From Maribacter litoralis (GTDB lineage Bacteria; Bacteroidota; Bacteroidia; Flavobacteriales; Flavobacteriaceae), in the NCBI RefSeq assembly GCF_003075045.1, contig NZ_QCZD01000003.1, positions 620,001 to 684,000 of the forward strand: 64,000 bases of DNA, written 5' to 3'. The notes beneath the pieces were generated by a model, which saw only the letters and a list, made by a program, of their open reading frames with translations, ran no database searches and had not been told where the DNA came from. Each line of letters starts with the position of its first letter. Positions within the stretch are counted from its first letter, which is position 1. The translations under genes were made by a program, and so were the position numbers. Shown piece by piece: positions 1-8,370 of this stretch.

Positions 1-1414
1 TATTCTTTTTCATGCGTTGCCGAAACCCAAAGAAAATTAATCCTGATAGAGCCAGTCCAGATATGGCTCCACCGGCATAAAGGCCTTTGGTAAGTTTATC
101 TACTTTGGCTTTTTCGTTAAGTGTTTTTATCTCCTCTTGTTGCAGTGCAATTTCTGCTTCTTTTTTTTCGGTCTCGTAGGATATTTGAAGCTGCTCAATT
201 TGTTTCGTCTTTTCCGATGTGAAAAGGCTGTCACTAAGTATTTGAAATTGCCGCTGATCATCCAGCGCCTCTTTAAATAACCCTCCTATTTCGTTAGCTT
301 TTGAGCGATATCGCAAAGCCATCTTTAACTGATCCATGGATTTAATCGAATCAGCAAGGTGTATTGTTTTGTTCAAGTAGGTAATAGATTTATTAAAATC
401 ACCTTTCATCGCATATGCATTCCCTATTTCCCCCATTGCACTGATAATGTTGAAGTATGAGTTGCTGGTTTTATTCATTTCGACACACTTCAGTAAATTT
501 TTAATTGCCAAATCATATTTACCTTGTTTTGCAAGGACCATACCTATATTGGCAAGGGCATTGGCAGTATTATCATCAAACCCAAATTTCTCGCTAATCG
601 CTTTACTTTGTTGATAATATTCTAGAGCTTTTTCATGTTCTTTCATTTCTAAATAAGAATTGCCAATATCCACCATTGTATAAGCTCTGTAGAGATTATC
701 GGCAGTATCCTCATACACCCCTAAGGCCCGATTAAAGTTTTCGATAGACTTGGCGTAATTTCCTTGAAAATAATTAACCCTTCCTAATTGTCGATATAGG
801 TCCGCTTTTCGGAAAGGTTCTCTATCGATTGTATCCAGAATCTTTAATGCCTTTATTGTACCTGTTATGGCTTTTTCGTAATCCCCTTTATTTATATAGG
901 TATTTGCTACATCCCCTATGGATATCCCATACTGGAGATAACTCTTGCTTTGTAAGTACATATTTGAAACTGAATCCTTAAGCTTTATGGAAAAATCATA
1001 ATTACCTATGGCATCCTCAATTTGTGCTAGGTTGGAAAGGGAATTGGTTAGGAGTAATTTATCTGTTAGTTTTTCAGCAAAATCTATGGCTTTTCTATAA
1101 TAGATGCGAGCTGAATCATTGGCATTAGTTATATAAAAATAGTTGCCCATGCAATAATTTCCAATGGCAATTCCCTTTGAATAACCTGTATTGTTTGACA
1201 GCTCCAAAATCATATGAGCATTTTTTTTTGCGACTGACTGATTATTGTATAATTGCATATTAAATAATTCTCTCAGTGTTGCAACTTTTTCTTTGTGCCC
1301 CAATTGCTTTTCATAAACCAGACTAAGACTGTCTATTCTTTCTTGACCTTGGAGTTGGGCTAGAATTGAAATTGGCGTTGCAAGCATTATTAAAAAAATG
1401 ATTTTCATTTTCAT
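1..1414 (-). CDS. TPR-repeat sensor/regulator, 3' end beyond the window
   Basis: This is the first 471 codons of a gene that runs off the left edge; the frame is open from the ATG at 1414 to base 1. The N-terminus (MKMKIIFLIMLATPISILAQ) is a signal peptide. About residues 90-390 are tetratricopeptide repeats, seen as recurring patterns such as GNYAKSIENFNRAL and GKYDLAIKNLLKCVE. A charged coiled coil (about 400-440) leads into one membrane helix (about 445-465, rich in G, A, L and I) followed by RQRMKK. In Bacteroidetes this layout usually ends in a cytoplasmic histidine kinase, LuxR-type HTH or LytTR domain; that output domain is not in the window. It would be a membrane sensor with periplasmic TPRs. 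Confidence 0.85.
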   Translation of the reverse strand, partial: MKMKIIFLIMLATPISILAQLQGQERIDSLSLVYEKQLGHKEKVATLRELFNMQLYNNQSVAKKNAHMILELSNNTGYSKGIAIGNYCMGNYFYITNANDSARIYYRKAIDFAEKLTDKLLLTNSLSNLAQIEDAIGNYDFSIKLKDSVSNMYLQSKSYLQYGISIGDVANTYINKGDYEKAITGTIKALKILDTIDREPFRKADLYRQLGRVNYFQGNYAKSIENFNRALGVYEDTADNLYRAYTMVDIGNSYLEMKEHEKALEYYQQSKAISEKFGFDDNTANALANIGMVLAKQGKYDLAIKNLLKCVEMNKTSNSYFNIISAMGEIGNAYAMKGDFNKSITYLNKTIHLADSIKSMDQLKMALRYRSKANEIGGLFKEALDDQRQFQILSDSLFTSEKTKQIEQLQISYETEKKEAEIALQQEEIKTLNEKAKVDKLTKGLYAGGAISGLALSGLIFFGFRQRMKKN

Positions 1415-1725
1415 AATTACAATGGTTTGGTTTCCACTAAGATAAATCATAATTCTCTTCGTAAAGCATGTGCATCTTTGCTAGAAAAACCCTTTATCCA
1501 TAAAAAGTCCATACTTTCTTGGAGATCATAGCTATAAATAAAATATGTAAAGCGTTGAATATAAAGGGTTTTTGAATGTTTTCATCTTTTATGTTTTTTG
1601 TGCTGTCCATGGTGTAGTTCATCGAAATCCAAGTTGCTTGTCCATACTTTGTCCATGGACAAAATTAGGGATGGGATCATTTCTGCTCTAGGTTTGGAAT
1701 GTTGAATCTTAAAAATCAAACAATT
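1415..1725. promoter_or_regulatory. Intergenic region with repeated TGTCCAT motif and 16-bp palindrome
   Basis: This gap lies between two divergent genes. It contains TGTCCAT three times in the same orientation (1604-1610, 1639-1645, 1650-1656); the last is half of the perfect palindrome TTTGTCCATGGACAAA (1648-1663). The second and third copies start 11 bp apart, about one helical turn. This looks like an operator for a dimeric regulator of the cytolysin-like gene and perhaps of the TPR gene. No clear TAnnTTTG promoter was found here. The regulator is unknown. Confidence 0.45.
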
Positions 1726-3330
1726 ATGAAAACAAATGAATCACCATTAAAAAGTATTTTAAAGTTAGCACCACTAGTTCTCTTATTTTTTATTTGCGCT
1801 TGTAGTAAAGATGAAGTAAGCCCTGATGATTCTAATGCACAACAATTTTCCAACAATGATGCCGATGACTTTAATGCCGCCGTCGCAGCTTTGGGTTCTT
1901 TTAACCAACCTGAGAATATCGTAGAGACCACCTCCACCAACCCAGAACGGGAAGGAACAACGGAATTTGAATGTTTTACCCAAACTTTCAAAGGGGCACC
2001 CGGCTTTAGTGAATTATTCACATTGGATCCTACTACCGATGTTATATATCCAGGGGCAATGTTAAAAGGGGAAAGCATAACTACTGGCGAATATGCGCGA
2101 ATTGATAAAAATCGTGCGCCAATTACCATGTCAATTTCGTTAAACAATGTAAAAGGAAAGACTAGTGTAACTGTTAATAATCCAAAAAACATTAGTGAAG
2201 TTAGAGCAGGTGTTAATAAATTGCTCAGCCTCGAAGTTACCGGAGCAACTCCTGCGCAACTGCAGTTTGATAAGTCTCAAGTTTATTCTGAACAGCAATT
2301 ATCTATAGCACTGGGAGCGAACTATAGGGATAAAACAAAAGATATTTCCGGTAGTTTTGATTTTAATACCACTACAGTTAAGAAAAAATATGTGCTGAAA
2401 TTCATTCAGAAATATTTTACTATAGACTTGGACTCCCCAGGTGAAGTTCCAAGCGATCTTTTTACTGATCTACCTAGTATTGAGAGTTTGGGCTCCATAA
2501 GCCCTGTCTATGTTTCAACTGTAACATACGGTCGTATGGTATTGTATACCGTGGAGTCTGAATATAGTATAACGGAAGTAGAAACAGCCTTTAATGCGGC
2601 TATAGAAGCGGGTAAAAAAGGAGGAACTTTTGAGCTTGATGTTGACTCTAAAAATATTCTAGAAGAATCTAACATTAAAGCATTAATTATTGGAGGGGAT
2701 GGGGCAAGTGCTGCCCAAACTATTGGCGGAAATAGTCTTGAAAAAATTTATGAATATATTGCAGCTGGCGGCAACTATTCCCCAGAAGAATCTCCCGGTT
2801 CCCCTTTATCCTATAAATTAAGTTATGTAAAAGAAGGTTTTCCTGCAGCAAATGTAGTTCTTGCAACGGAATATCAATCACGAAATTGTGATGTTGCCTA
2901 TCCAGAATATCTGGCGACCATTGTTAACATTACGGGCACACAATCTACAGATACAGAGGTTAATGGTAAGCTAAGGGTGAAAATGTGGGTAGGAGGGGAA
3001 CGCCTTGACATTAATGAGAACGGCATAGATGATGGTAAAACTTGGAGTGTTGATACTGATAATTTTGTTGATGTACAAAACAATAAAACACATACAATTA
3101 ATGAATCATACACCTTTAGGCCCTACAGACCAAATATGGCCACTGATTATGTAGAATGTTCAGGAGAATTATATGATTATAATGGTATTTTTGGTAATGA
3201 AAGTTTGGGTAATGCCGGAGGAATAAACCCTGTTGTTCTGGATAGTTTAAAACTCAACGTTCCTGATACTACGTATTTAAATTTTAAAAAGGGAATTACA
3301 GCACAGTTTATTATTATAAGAAAAAAATAA
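1726..3330 (+). CDS. Thiol-activated (cholesterol-dependent) cytolysin-like lipoprotein
   Basis: A 534-residue protein starting at MKTNESPL; an in-frame ATG at 1699 would add nine residues ahead of the signal peptide. The hydrophobic stretch ending in ICAC followed by SKDE is a lipoprotein signal with Cys26 as likely lipidated residue. Residues about 255-400 match the pore-forming core of cholesterol-dependent cytolysins: VSTVTYGRMVLYTVES, then a segment like their transmembrane-hairpin region, then NILEESNIKALIIGGDG and PLSYKLSYVKEG, and TEYQSR. The C-terminal domain is beta-rich and lacks the tryptophan-rich undecapeptide of Gram-positive toxins. This fits the CDC-like proteins of Bacteroidetes. 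No second, short CDC-like partner gene lies next to it. Target membrane and role (predation, competition or defence) are unknown. Confidence 0.85.
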   Translation: MKTNESPLKSILKLAPLVLLFFICACSKDEVSPDDSNAQQFSNNDADDFNAAVAALGSFNQPENIVETTSTNPEREGTTEFECFTQTFKGAPGFSELFTLDPTTDVIYPGAMLKGESITTGEYARIDKNRAPITMSISLNNVKGKTSVTVNNPKNISEVRAGVNKLLSLEVTGATPAQLQFDKSQVYSEQQLSIALGANYRDKTKDISGSFDFNTTTVKKKYVLKFIQKYFTIDLDSPGEVPSDLFTDLPSIESLGSISPVYVSTVTYGRMVLYTVESEYSITEVETAFNAAIEAGKKGGTFELDVDSKNILEESNIKALIIGGDGASAAQTIGGNSLEKIYEYIAAGGNYSPEESPGSPLSYKLSYVKEGFPAANVVLATEYQSRNCDVAYPEYLATIVNITGTQSTDTEVNGKLRVKMWVGGERLDINENGIDDGKTWSVDTDNFVDVQNNKTHTINESYTFRPYRPNMATDYVECSGELYDYNGIFGNESLGNAGGINPVVLDSLKLNVPDTTYLNFKKGITAQFIIIRKK

Positions 3331-3340
3331 ATTTGATTTT

Positions 3341-3384
3341 CAGTCGGCACCTTAAGTTGTGATTCAACAACTTGGTGTCGGCTG
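3341..3384 (+). terminator. Hairpin after the cytolysin-like gene
   Basis: The left arm at 3341-3360 and the right arm at 3367-3384 pair around the loop gattca, with a 2-nt bulge and G-U pairs. It starts 11 bp after the stop codon. The following T tract is weak, so termination is probable but not certain. Confidence 0.55.
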
Positions 3385-3440
3385 TTGTTAATAATTAACC
3401 AGCTAGGTAACCCTGAAAACTGTTAAATAGCTGATTATAA

Positions 3441-3463
3441 ATAATTTACATATAGTAAATTAT
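3441..3463. promoter_or_regulatory. Perfect inverted repeat upstream of the Crp-type gene
   Basis: ATAATTTAC (3441-3449) and GTAAATTAT (3455-3463) form a perfect 9-bp inverted repeat around ATATA. The size and symmetry suit a dimeric HTH regulator. Because it lies 140 bp upstream of a Crp/Fnr-type gene, autoregulation is an attractive but untested idea. The high AT content raises the chance that it is random. Confidence 0.35.
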
Positions 3464-3602
3464 ATTAAAAAATGCGAATCAAAATACGGTTCAAGAGCCA
3501 TTCATATTATTTGTTTTTACATTTCAGTTAAACAAATAAATCATAATCCGACTTTTACATATGGGATTAATTGTTTAAATTAAATTCACGCAAATACCTT
3601 AA

Positions 3603-4199
3603 ATGTTGAGTTATAAAGAATCACATACTCTTATACTTAATAATGTATCTAGGTTTATTGATTTGACCGAACTAGAAAAGCAAAAATATATTTCTTTATT
3701 ATCGGAAATAAAGGTGAAAAAGAAGGGTTTCTTGATGCAGGCGGGTGAAGTTACGCAGTATGAATATTTTATTTCCAAAGGATGTTTAAAAGTATATACC
3801 TTAGATGAGGATGGTGCACCACATATTTCAATGTTTGCCATTGAAGATTATTGGACGGGTGATATTTCAAGTTTTATGACGAAAGAACCGTCAAGATACT
3901 ACATTAAGGCAACTGAAAACTCTGAACTACTAGGAATTTCTAGAGCTAACTATGATGTTTTATTTCAAGAGATTCCAAAATTCGAAAAATTTTATCGCAT
4001 TTTATATCAAAGGTCATTGATAAGTTATATAAGACGTTCAAACCACGGAATATCTTTTACTGCCGAAGAACGCTATATCAATTTTAAAAAGAAATATCCA
4101 CAAATAGTCAAGAGAATTACTCAAAAAGATTTAGCCGCCTACATTGGTATTACACCTGAATTTATGAGCAAAATCATCACAAAAGTTAATCGAAAATAA
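3603..4199 (+). CDS. Crp/Fnr-family transcriptional regulator
   Basis: A 198-residue protein with an N-terminal cyclic-nucleotide-binding-like beta-barrel (about 15-125; KKKGFLMQAGEVTQYEYFISKG is the first half of the fold) and a short C-terminal winged HTH (about 150-195; RITQKDLAAYIGITPEFMSKI is the recognition region). Length and short tail match the large Bacteroidetes group of Crp-like regulators whose ligand is usually unknown. There is no cysteine cluster, so it is not an Fe-S FNR. It precedes a seven-gene same-strand cluster of redox and membrane proteins, which makes that cluster the obvious candidate target. Confidence 0.88.
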   Translation: MLSYKESHTLILNNVSRFIDLTELEKQKYISLLSEIKVKKKGFLMQAGEVTQYEYFISKGCLKVYTLDEDGAPHISMFAIEDYWTGDISSFMTKEPSRYYIKATENSELLGISRANYDVLFQEIPKFEKFYRILYQRSLISYIRRSNHGISFTAEERYINFKKKYPQIVKRITQKDLAAYIGITPEFMSKIITKVNRK

Positions 4200-4346
4200 T
4201 AACCTAAAGGCAAGTCAGCGAGGCATTACAGAAAGAAATTACATTGAATTCTACTTGAGTTTCGGTGCATACTAAATCTCAATTATCGCGTAAAAGTCTT
4301 AAACTAGTTCATTTTTTTTCACGCTTCCCAATCGGAATTTTGAAGT

Positions 4347-4991
4347 GTGAAAAAAGTAGGACTCATATCAATAATAGTAACAATTGCTCTTGTAAGCAAT
4401 TTACAATCGCAATTCACCCAACTAGAACTGTTTTCAGGATTTGAGAAAACAGACTTCACTTTATTATCTAATTATTCCATAAATCAGAGTAATACATTAA
4501 GTGTTACTACTCTTGCTTTCTTTCAAAATTTTAGAGAAAAAGAAAACCAAATATTTGATGAAGTGGGTGTTCAACCTACAATATTCTGGAAAGCCAACGA
4601 GACAATTGCCATTGGACCTTCACTCTACTATAATAGCTTTGGAGGATTTTCAGAAAGGCTTTCGGTCAAATTCACAGTCAAAAATTCGAGAGCTTTATTG
4701 ATGGTCATCCCGACTGTGGCTTACTCAGAAAAGAAAGATGCTAGCCTTGCCGAAATATTCGCTCAATTTCAACTACACAAACCACTTAATGAAAAGATTT
4801 CTTTGTGGTTCAACGGACAGTTTCTAACGGTTTGGGACAAATTTGAAACACACTCGAGAAGCTTCCAACAATTACGTTTGGGTCTATCCTACAAAGGACA
4901 TCAATTTGGCTTTGGGTCAGATTTTGACCAATACGGACCCAAACCTATTCATAAATCCTCTTTCGGATTGTATTACCGTAAAACATTATAA
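4347..4991 (+). CDS. Putative outer-membrane beta-barrel protein
   Basis: A 214-residue protein with a GTG start and a signal peptide (KKVGLISIIVTIALVSNLQS). After it come alternating hydrophobic/polar strands rich in aromatics, ending in GLYYRKTL, as in small outer-membrane barrels. I do not recognise the family. It is followed 12 bp later by the DoxX gene and is probably the first gene of that operon. A structural or small-solute channel role is possible; no catalytic motif is visible. Confidence 0.6.
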   Translation: MKKVGLISIIVTIALVSNLQSQFTQLELFSGFEKTDFTLLSNYSINQSNTLSVTTLAFFQNFREKENQIFDEVGVQPTIFWKANETIAIGPSLYYNSFGGFSERLSVKFTVKNSRALLMVIPTVAYSEKKDASLAEIFAQFQLHKPLNEKISLWFNGQFLTVWDKFETHSRSFQQLRLGLSYKGHQFGFGSDFDQYGPKPIHKSSFGLYYRKTL

Positions 4992-5003
4992 ATCTTAATT
5001 ATT

Positions 5004-5459
5004 ATGAAAAATTTATTCAGAACATTAGTAAAAACAAATCCTAATTTGGGATTCAGTATCGCGCGCATGACACTTGGCTTGGTCATATTTCCGCACGGTG
5101 CACAAAAACTATTAGGACTATTTGGAGGATATGGATATTCCGGAACAATGGAATCGTTGACCACCCAAATGGACTTACCCAGTATTGTAGCTTTCTCCGT
5201 GATTATGATTGAGTTTTTTGGTTCCATTTCATTGGTTCTTGGTCTCTTCAGCAGATTTTGGGCATTATCACTTATCGGAATGTTTTTAGGTATAATTTTC
5301 ACTACACAACTAGAGCACGGGTTTTTTATGAACTGGTTCGGCAACCAAGCAGGTGAAGGTTATGAATATTCTTTGCTTGTTATTGGTATAGCACTGTCAA
5401 TACTAATGAATGGAAGCGGAAAATATTCAGTCGATACTATAATCTCTCAAAAACAATAA
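5004..5459 (+). CDS. DoxX-family membrane protein
   Basis: A 151-residue protein with four hydrophobic helices. The DoxX pattern is clear: ARMTLGLVIFPHGAQKLLG in helix 1, GYGYSGTMESL after it, then IEFFGSISLVLGLFSRFWA. DoxX proteins are small quinol-linked or redox-stress membrane proteins. The stop is 2 bp before the start of the FMN reductase gene, so the two are co-transcribed and a joint redox role is likely. Confidence 0.9.
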   Translation: MKNLFRTLVKTNPNLGFSIARMTLGLVIFPHGAQKLLGLFGGYGYSGTMESLTTQMDLPSIVAFSVIMIEFFGSISLVLGLFSRFWALSLIGMFLGIIFTTQLEHGFFMNWFGNQAGEGYEYSLLVIGIALSILMNGSGKYSVDTIISQKQ

Positions 5460-5461
5460 TC

Positions 5462-5992
5462 ATGAAAAAAGTAATCACAATAGCAGGAAGTAATAGCCAG
5501 AAATCAATCAACAAAAAATTACTGTCCTATACATCTAGTTTATTAGAAAATGTAGAAATAAATTCAATCGACTTGAACGATTATGTTATGCCCATTTACG
5601 GCGTTGATTTTGAAGCTGAAAATGGGATACCTACAGCTATAAAAAGACTTAATGAATTGTTAGATGATGCTGATGGGTTTATTATCTCTTTAGCAGAACA
5701 TAATGGTTCTTATGCAGCGGTATTTAAAAATACTATAGACTGGCTATCACGTGTAAATATGAAAATTTGGAGAGAAAAGCCAATGCTTTTAATGGCAACT
5801 TCACCTGGGGGGAGAGGTGGTGCAAACGCACTACAATCAGCAAGAACATATTTTCCATTTTTGGGAGCAAAAATTATAGAAACCTATTCGCTACCGTCTT
5901 TTTATGACAACTTTAAAGAAGGCGAAATAATTGAGGAAGATTATAGAAAGGAATTAGAAGATAAGACGGTTAAGTTTTCTGAAGAACTCTAA
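5462..5992 (+). CDS. NAD(P)H-dependent FMN reductase
   Basis: A 176-residue flavodoxin-fold protein of the NADPH-dependent FMN reductase family (PF03358). The FMN phosphate loop is near the N-terminus (TIAGSNSQKSINKKL, residues 4-18). GFIISLAEHNGSYAAVFKNT (about 75-95) and the SPGGRGGANALQ loop (about 118-130) hold the flavin. Such enzymes reduce FMN, quinones or chromate. The 20 codons after the stop codon remain open in the same frame, ending at a TAA at 6053-6055; this may be a recently lost tail (see findings). Confidence 0.9.
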   Translation: MKKVITIAGSNSQKSINKKLLSYTSSLLENVEINSIDLNDYVMPIYGVDFEAENGIPTAIKRLNELLDDADGFIISLAEHNGSYAAVFKNTIDWLSRVNMKIWREKPMLLMATSPGGRGGANALQSARTYFPFLGAKIIETYSLPSFYDNFKEGEIIEEDYRKELEDKTVKFSEEL

Positions 5993-6159
5993 TCAAAACT
6001 ATTGGGAGAACCTTTAGAAACGCATTGGGAAGTAGTTTTTGATGCCTACTCTTAATTCGATTAATGCGAATGGACTTTTCGAACAAATCATACTTCCGCT
6101 CGAATAAATAATTGGTGGCATATATGTGCAATTTTGTGTCATCATAATCAATAAACCTT

Positions 6160-6525
6160 ATGATGATAACACTAGTAAAAATTATACTCGGAATTACACT
6201 CTCTTTCTGGTCAGTACAGAACCCAAAAAGAGACTTAGTACAAAACTACGTGCCTTCCGAACCAATGTATATGATACTAAAAGACTCAACCCAACAAAGA
6301 GCCTTTGGTATTCTTGCGGATAAATGCAATGTCTGCCACGCTCAGCGTAATCGCGGACGTGTCTTTACCGAAGATAATATGAACAGCTGGACAAATGATA
6401 TTTACCAACAAGTATTCATAGAAAAACGAATGCCTAAAGGCAAGAAAACCAAACTCACCAGTCAAGAATATCAAGATTTATTAACGTGGGTTAGCTACAC
6501 AAAAACTCAAAATAATGGAATATAA
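6160..6525 (+). CDS. Small c-type cytochrome-like protein
   Basis: A 121-residue protein with an N-terminal hydrophobic export signal, a heme-attachment motif CNVCH (about residues 56-60) and a later Met in KRMPKGKKTKL that could be the sixth heme ligand. This is the minimal layout of a periplasmic monoheme cytochrome c. Its last 11 bases overlap the next gene (DUF1772), so the two are translationally coupled. The protein may carry electrons to or from the membrane proteins of this cluster; its partner is unknown. The ATG at 6163 is an equally good start. Confidence 0.7.
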   Translation: MMITLVKIILGITLSFWSVQNPKRDLVQNYVPSEPMYMILKDSTQQRAFGILADKCNVCHAQRNRGRVFTEDNMNSWTNDIYQQVFIEKRMPKGKKTKLTSQEYQDLLTWVSYTKTQNNGI

Positions 6526-7009
6526 AATCAAAATTATCGTATTGTGCCTGGGCATTTTATTTACAGGGCTTACCGCAGGATTGTGTTTCACGTGGTCCAA
6601 CTCAATTACTCCGGGTATTGGGAGATTGAACGACCTATCCTTTTTACAATCCTTTCAGGCAATGAATAGAGCGATTATCAACCCAAGCTTTTTAATCGTA
6701 TTCTTTTCACCTGTCGTATTGCTATCAGTAAATGCTTTTTTACATAGAAATGCGCATCCTGAGACGTTTTGGTCCTTTCTGATAGCAGCAGTACTCTTTT
6801 TTGTAGGGATAGGGTTTGTAACCATATTCAAAAATGTACCCCTCAACGAACTATTGGACAAGACAGTATTGGAAAATCTTTCATCCTTAGAACTTAAAGA
6901 GCTAAGAACTAAGTTTGAGAAGCCATGGAATAGATGGCACATACAGCGCACCATAGCCTCTTTCATGGCTTTTGCTTTACTGCTCATCGGAATCATTTAT
7001 TACAAATAA
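6515..7009 (+). CDS. DUF1772 (anthrone oxygenase-like) membrane protein
   Basis: A 164-residue protein with four predicted membrane helices. Typical DUF1772 features are the first helix ending in GLTAGLCFTWSNSITPGI, the pattern LSFLQSFQAMNRAIINPSF, and the C-terminal FEKPWNRWHIQRT before the last helix. Related fungal proteins act as anthrone oxygenases; bacterial members have no established function. It overlaps the cytochrome-like gene upstream. Confidence 0.85.
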   Translation: MEYKIKIIVLCLGILFTGLTAGLCFTWSNSITPGIGRLNDLSFLQSFQAMNRAIINPSFLIVFFSPVVLLSVNAFLHRNAHPETFWSFLIAAVLFFVGIGFVTIFKNVPLNELLDKTVLENLSSLELKELRTKFEKPWNRWHIQRTIASFMAFALLLIGIIYYK

Positions 7010-7033
7010 TCATCAAAAAAAAAGCGAACAGTT

Positions 7034-7435
7034 ATGAAATTTACAAGAGCAATTACTTTTGGAATATTAATTTGGATCATCGGTGTGAGCTTATATGCAT
7101 TCTCCTATTACGTGCCAATGTTAGAAAATGCAGAGCAACAGGCCAATATATGGCTCTCAATAGTCGTAGTGCCCATAGTTTGGCTTGGAGCAAAACTATA
7201 TTATAAAAATGGGGTTTATACCCACGGACTTATAACAGGACTAGTTTTCTTTACGATATCGGCAATTTTAGATGCGCTTATTACCGTACCATTTACAATT
7301 CTACCCTATGGAGGAAGCTACTATGATTTCTTCGTCGATTTTGGGTTTTGGTTCATTGGGCTAGAGTTTATTATAACGACAATGGTGTATTGGTATCTCA
7401 AAGTACATCGCAAAAGAATTCATGCAACCCATTAA
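7034..7435 (+). CDS. DUF5367 membrane protein
   Basis: A 133-residue protein with four membrane helices, matching the DUF5367 family by the pattern SLYAFSYYVPMLENAEQQAN and the glycine-rich ILPYGGSYYDFFVDFGFW segment. Function is unknown. It sits 24 bp after the DUF1772 gene and probably belongs to the same transcript. Confidence 0.8.
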   Translation: MKFTRAITFGILIWIIGVSLYAFSYYVPMLENAEQQANIWLSIVVVPIVWLGAKLYYKNGVYTHGLITGLVFFTISAILDALITVPFTILPYGGSYYDFFVDFGFWFIGLEFIITTMVYWYLKVHRKRIHATH

Positions 7436-7523
7436 TAAAAAGTAACAACAAAAATTTCAACTATTTGAAGCAGAACTACTATAATCTGTCCGGCTGTAAA
7501 GTGGGACCTAAAAACAAATAAAA

Positions 7524-8366
7524 ATGGAAAAAGAAAACATCTTAGTAATCGGAGGGACTGGTAAAACAGGGAGAAGAATTGTAGCACGACTTGAAGCGTT
7601 GGGCCATAATATACGCATAGGGTCCCGTAGTGCGACTCCCATATTCGACTGGCATAAACCTGAGAATTGGGACGCCACTTTAGCGGGAATGGACAAAGTC
7701 TATATCACCTATCAACCCGATTTGGCAGTACCCGGAGCATTGGAATCTATTGAACAATTGGTAAAGGTCTCAAAACGCGCCAATGTCAAAAAATTGGTTT
7801 TACTTTCCGGAAAAGGCGAGCGCGAAGCCCAATTATGTGAGCAAGTCGTGATTCATTCCGGTTTGGATTATACCATAGTACGTGCAAGCTGGTTCAACCA
7901 GAATTTTAGCGAAAACTTTTTGTTGGAACCCATTTTAGATGGTTTGGTTGCACTACCTCAGGCAGAAGCTCAAATCCCTTGGGTAGATACTGATGATATT
8001 GCCGAAGTGGCCACCAAGGCCTTGACCGAGGATATTCACAATGGACAGATTTATGAACTCACAGGACAAAGAACCTTAACGTTTAAAGACGCTGTAGCGG
8101 AAATTGCTAAAGCGAGTAATCGTGATATTGCATTTGTGCCTATTTCAGTAAAGGAATATGGTGATGGAATGCGAAAGACTGGTCTTCACGAAGACTTTAT
8201 CTGGCTTATTGAATATCTGTTTACTGAAGTTCTGGGCAATCCTGAACTGGCTGAAGTATCCCACGATATTGAAAAAATATTAGGGAGAAAACCTATTGAT
8301 TTTAGTGAGTATGCTGCAGCAACTGCTGAAACAGGTATTTGGAACAAAAAGATAGCGAAGGTTTAA
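7524..8366 (+). CDS. NmrA-like NAD(P)-binding oxidoreductase
   Basis: A 280-residue atypical short-chain dehydrogenase. The dinucleotide-binding loop GGTGKTGRRI (residues 9-18) opens a Rossmann fold; LVLLSGKGER and YTIVRASWFNQNFSENF are hallmarks of the NmrA/quinone-reductase-2 branch. Such proteins sense or reduce quinones or act as redox sensors. The first 7 kb of this strand is rich in similar redox functions, and the hydrolase gene starts 4 bp after this stop, so a common operon is likely. Confidence 0.88.
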   Translation: MEKENILVIGGTGKTGRRIVARLEALGHNIRIGSRSATPIFDWHKPENWDATLAGMDKVYITYQPDLAVPGALESIEQLVKVSKRANVKKLVLLSGKGEREAQLCEQVVIHSGLDYTIVRASWFNQNFSENFLLEPILDGLVALPQAEAQIPWVDTDDIAEVATKALTEDIHNGQIYELTGQRTLTFKDAVAEIAKASNRDIAFVPISVKEYGDGMRKTGLHEDFIWLIEYLFTEVLGNPELAEVSHDIEKILGRKPIDFSEYAAATAETGIWNKKIAKV

Positions 8367-8370
8367 AACT

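Noticed and set aside
1699..1725. Upstream ATG of the cytolysin-like gene
   Set aside because: It would put nine extra residues before a signal peptide that fits well from the ATG at 1726.
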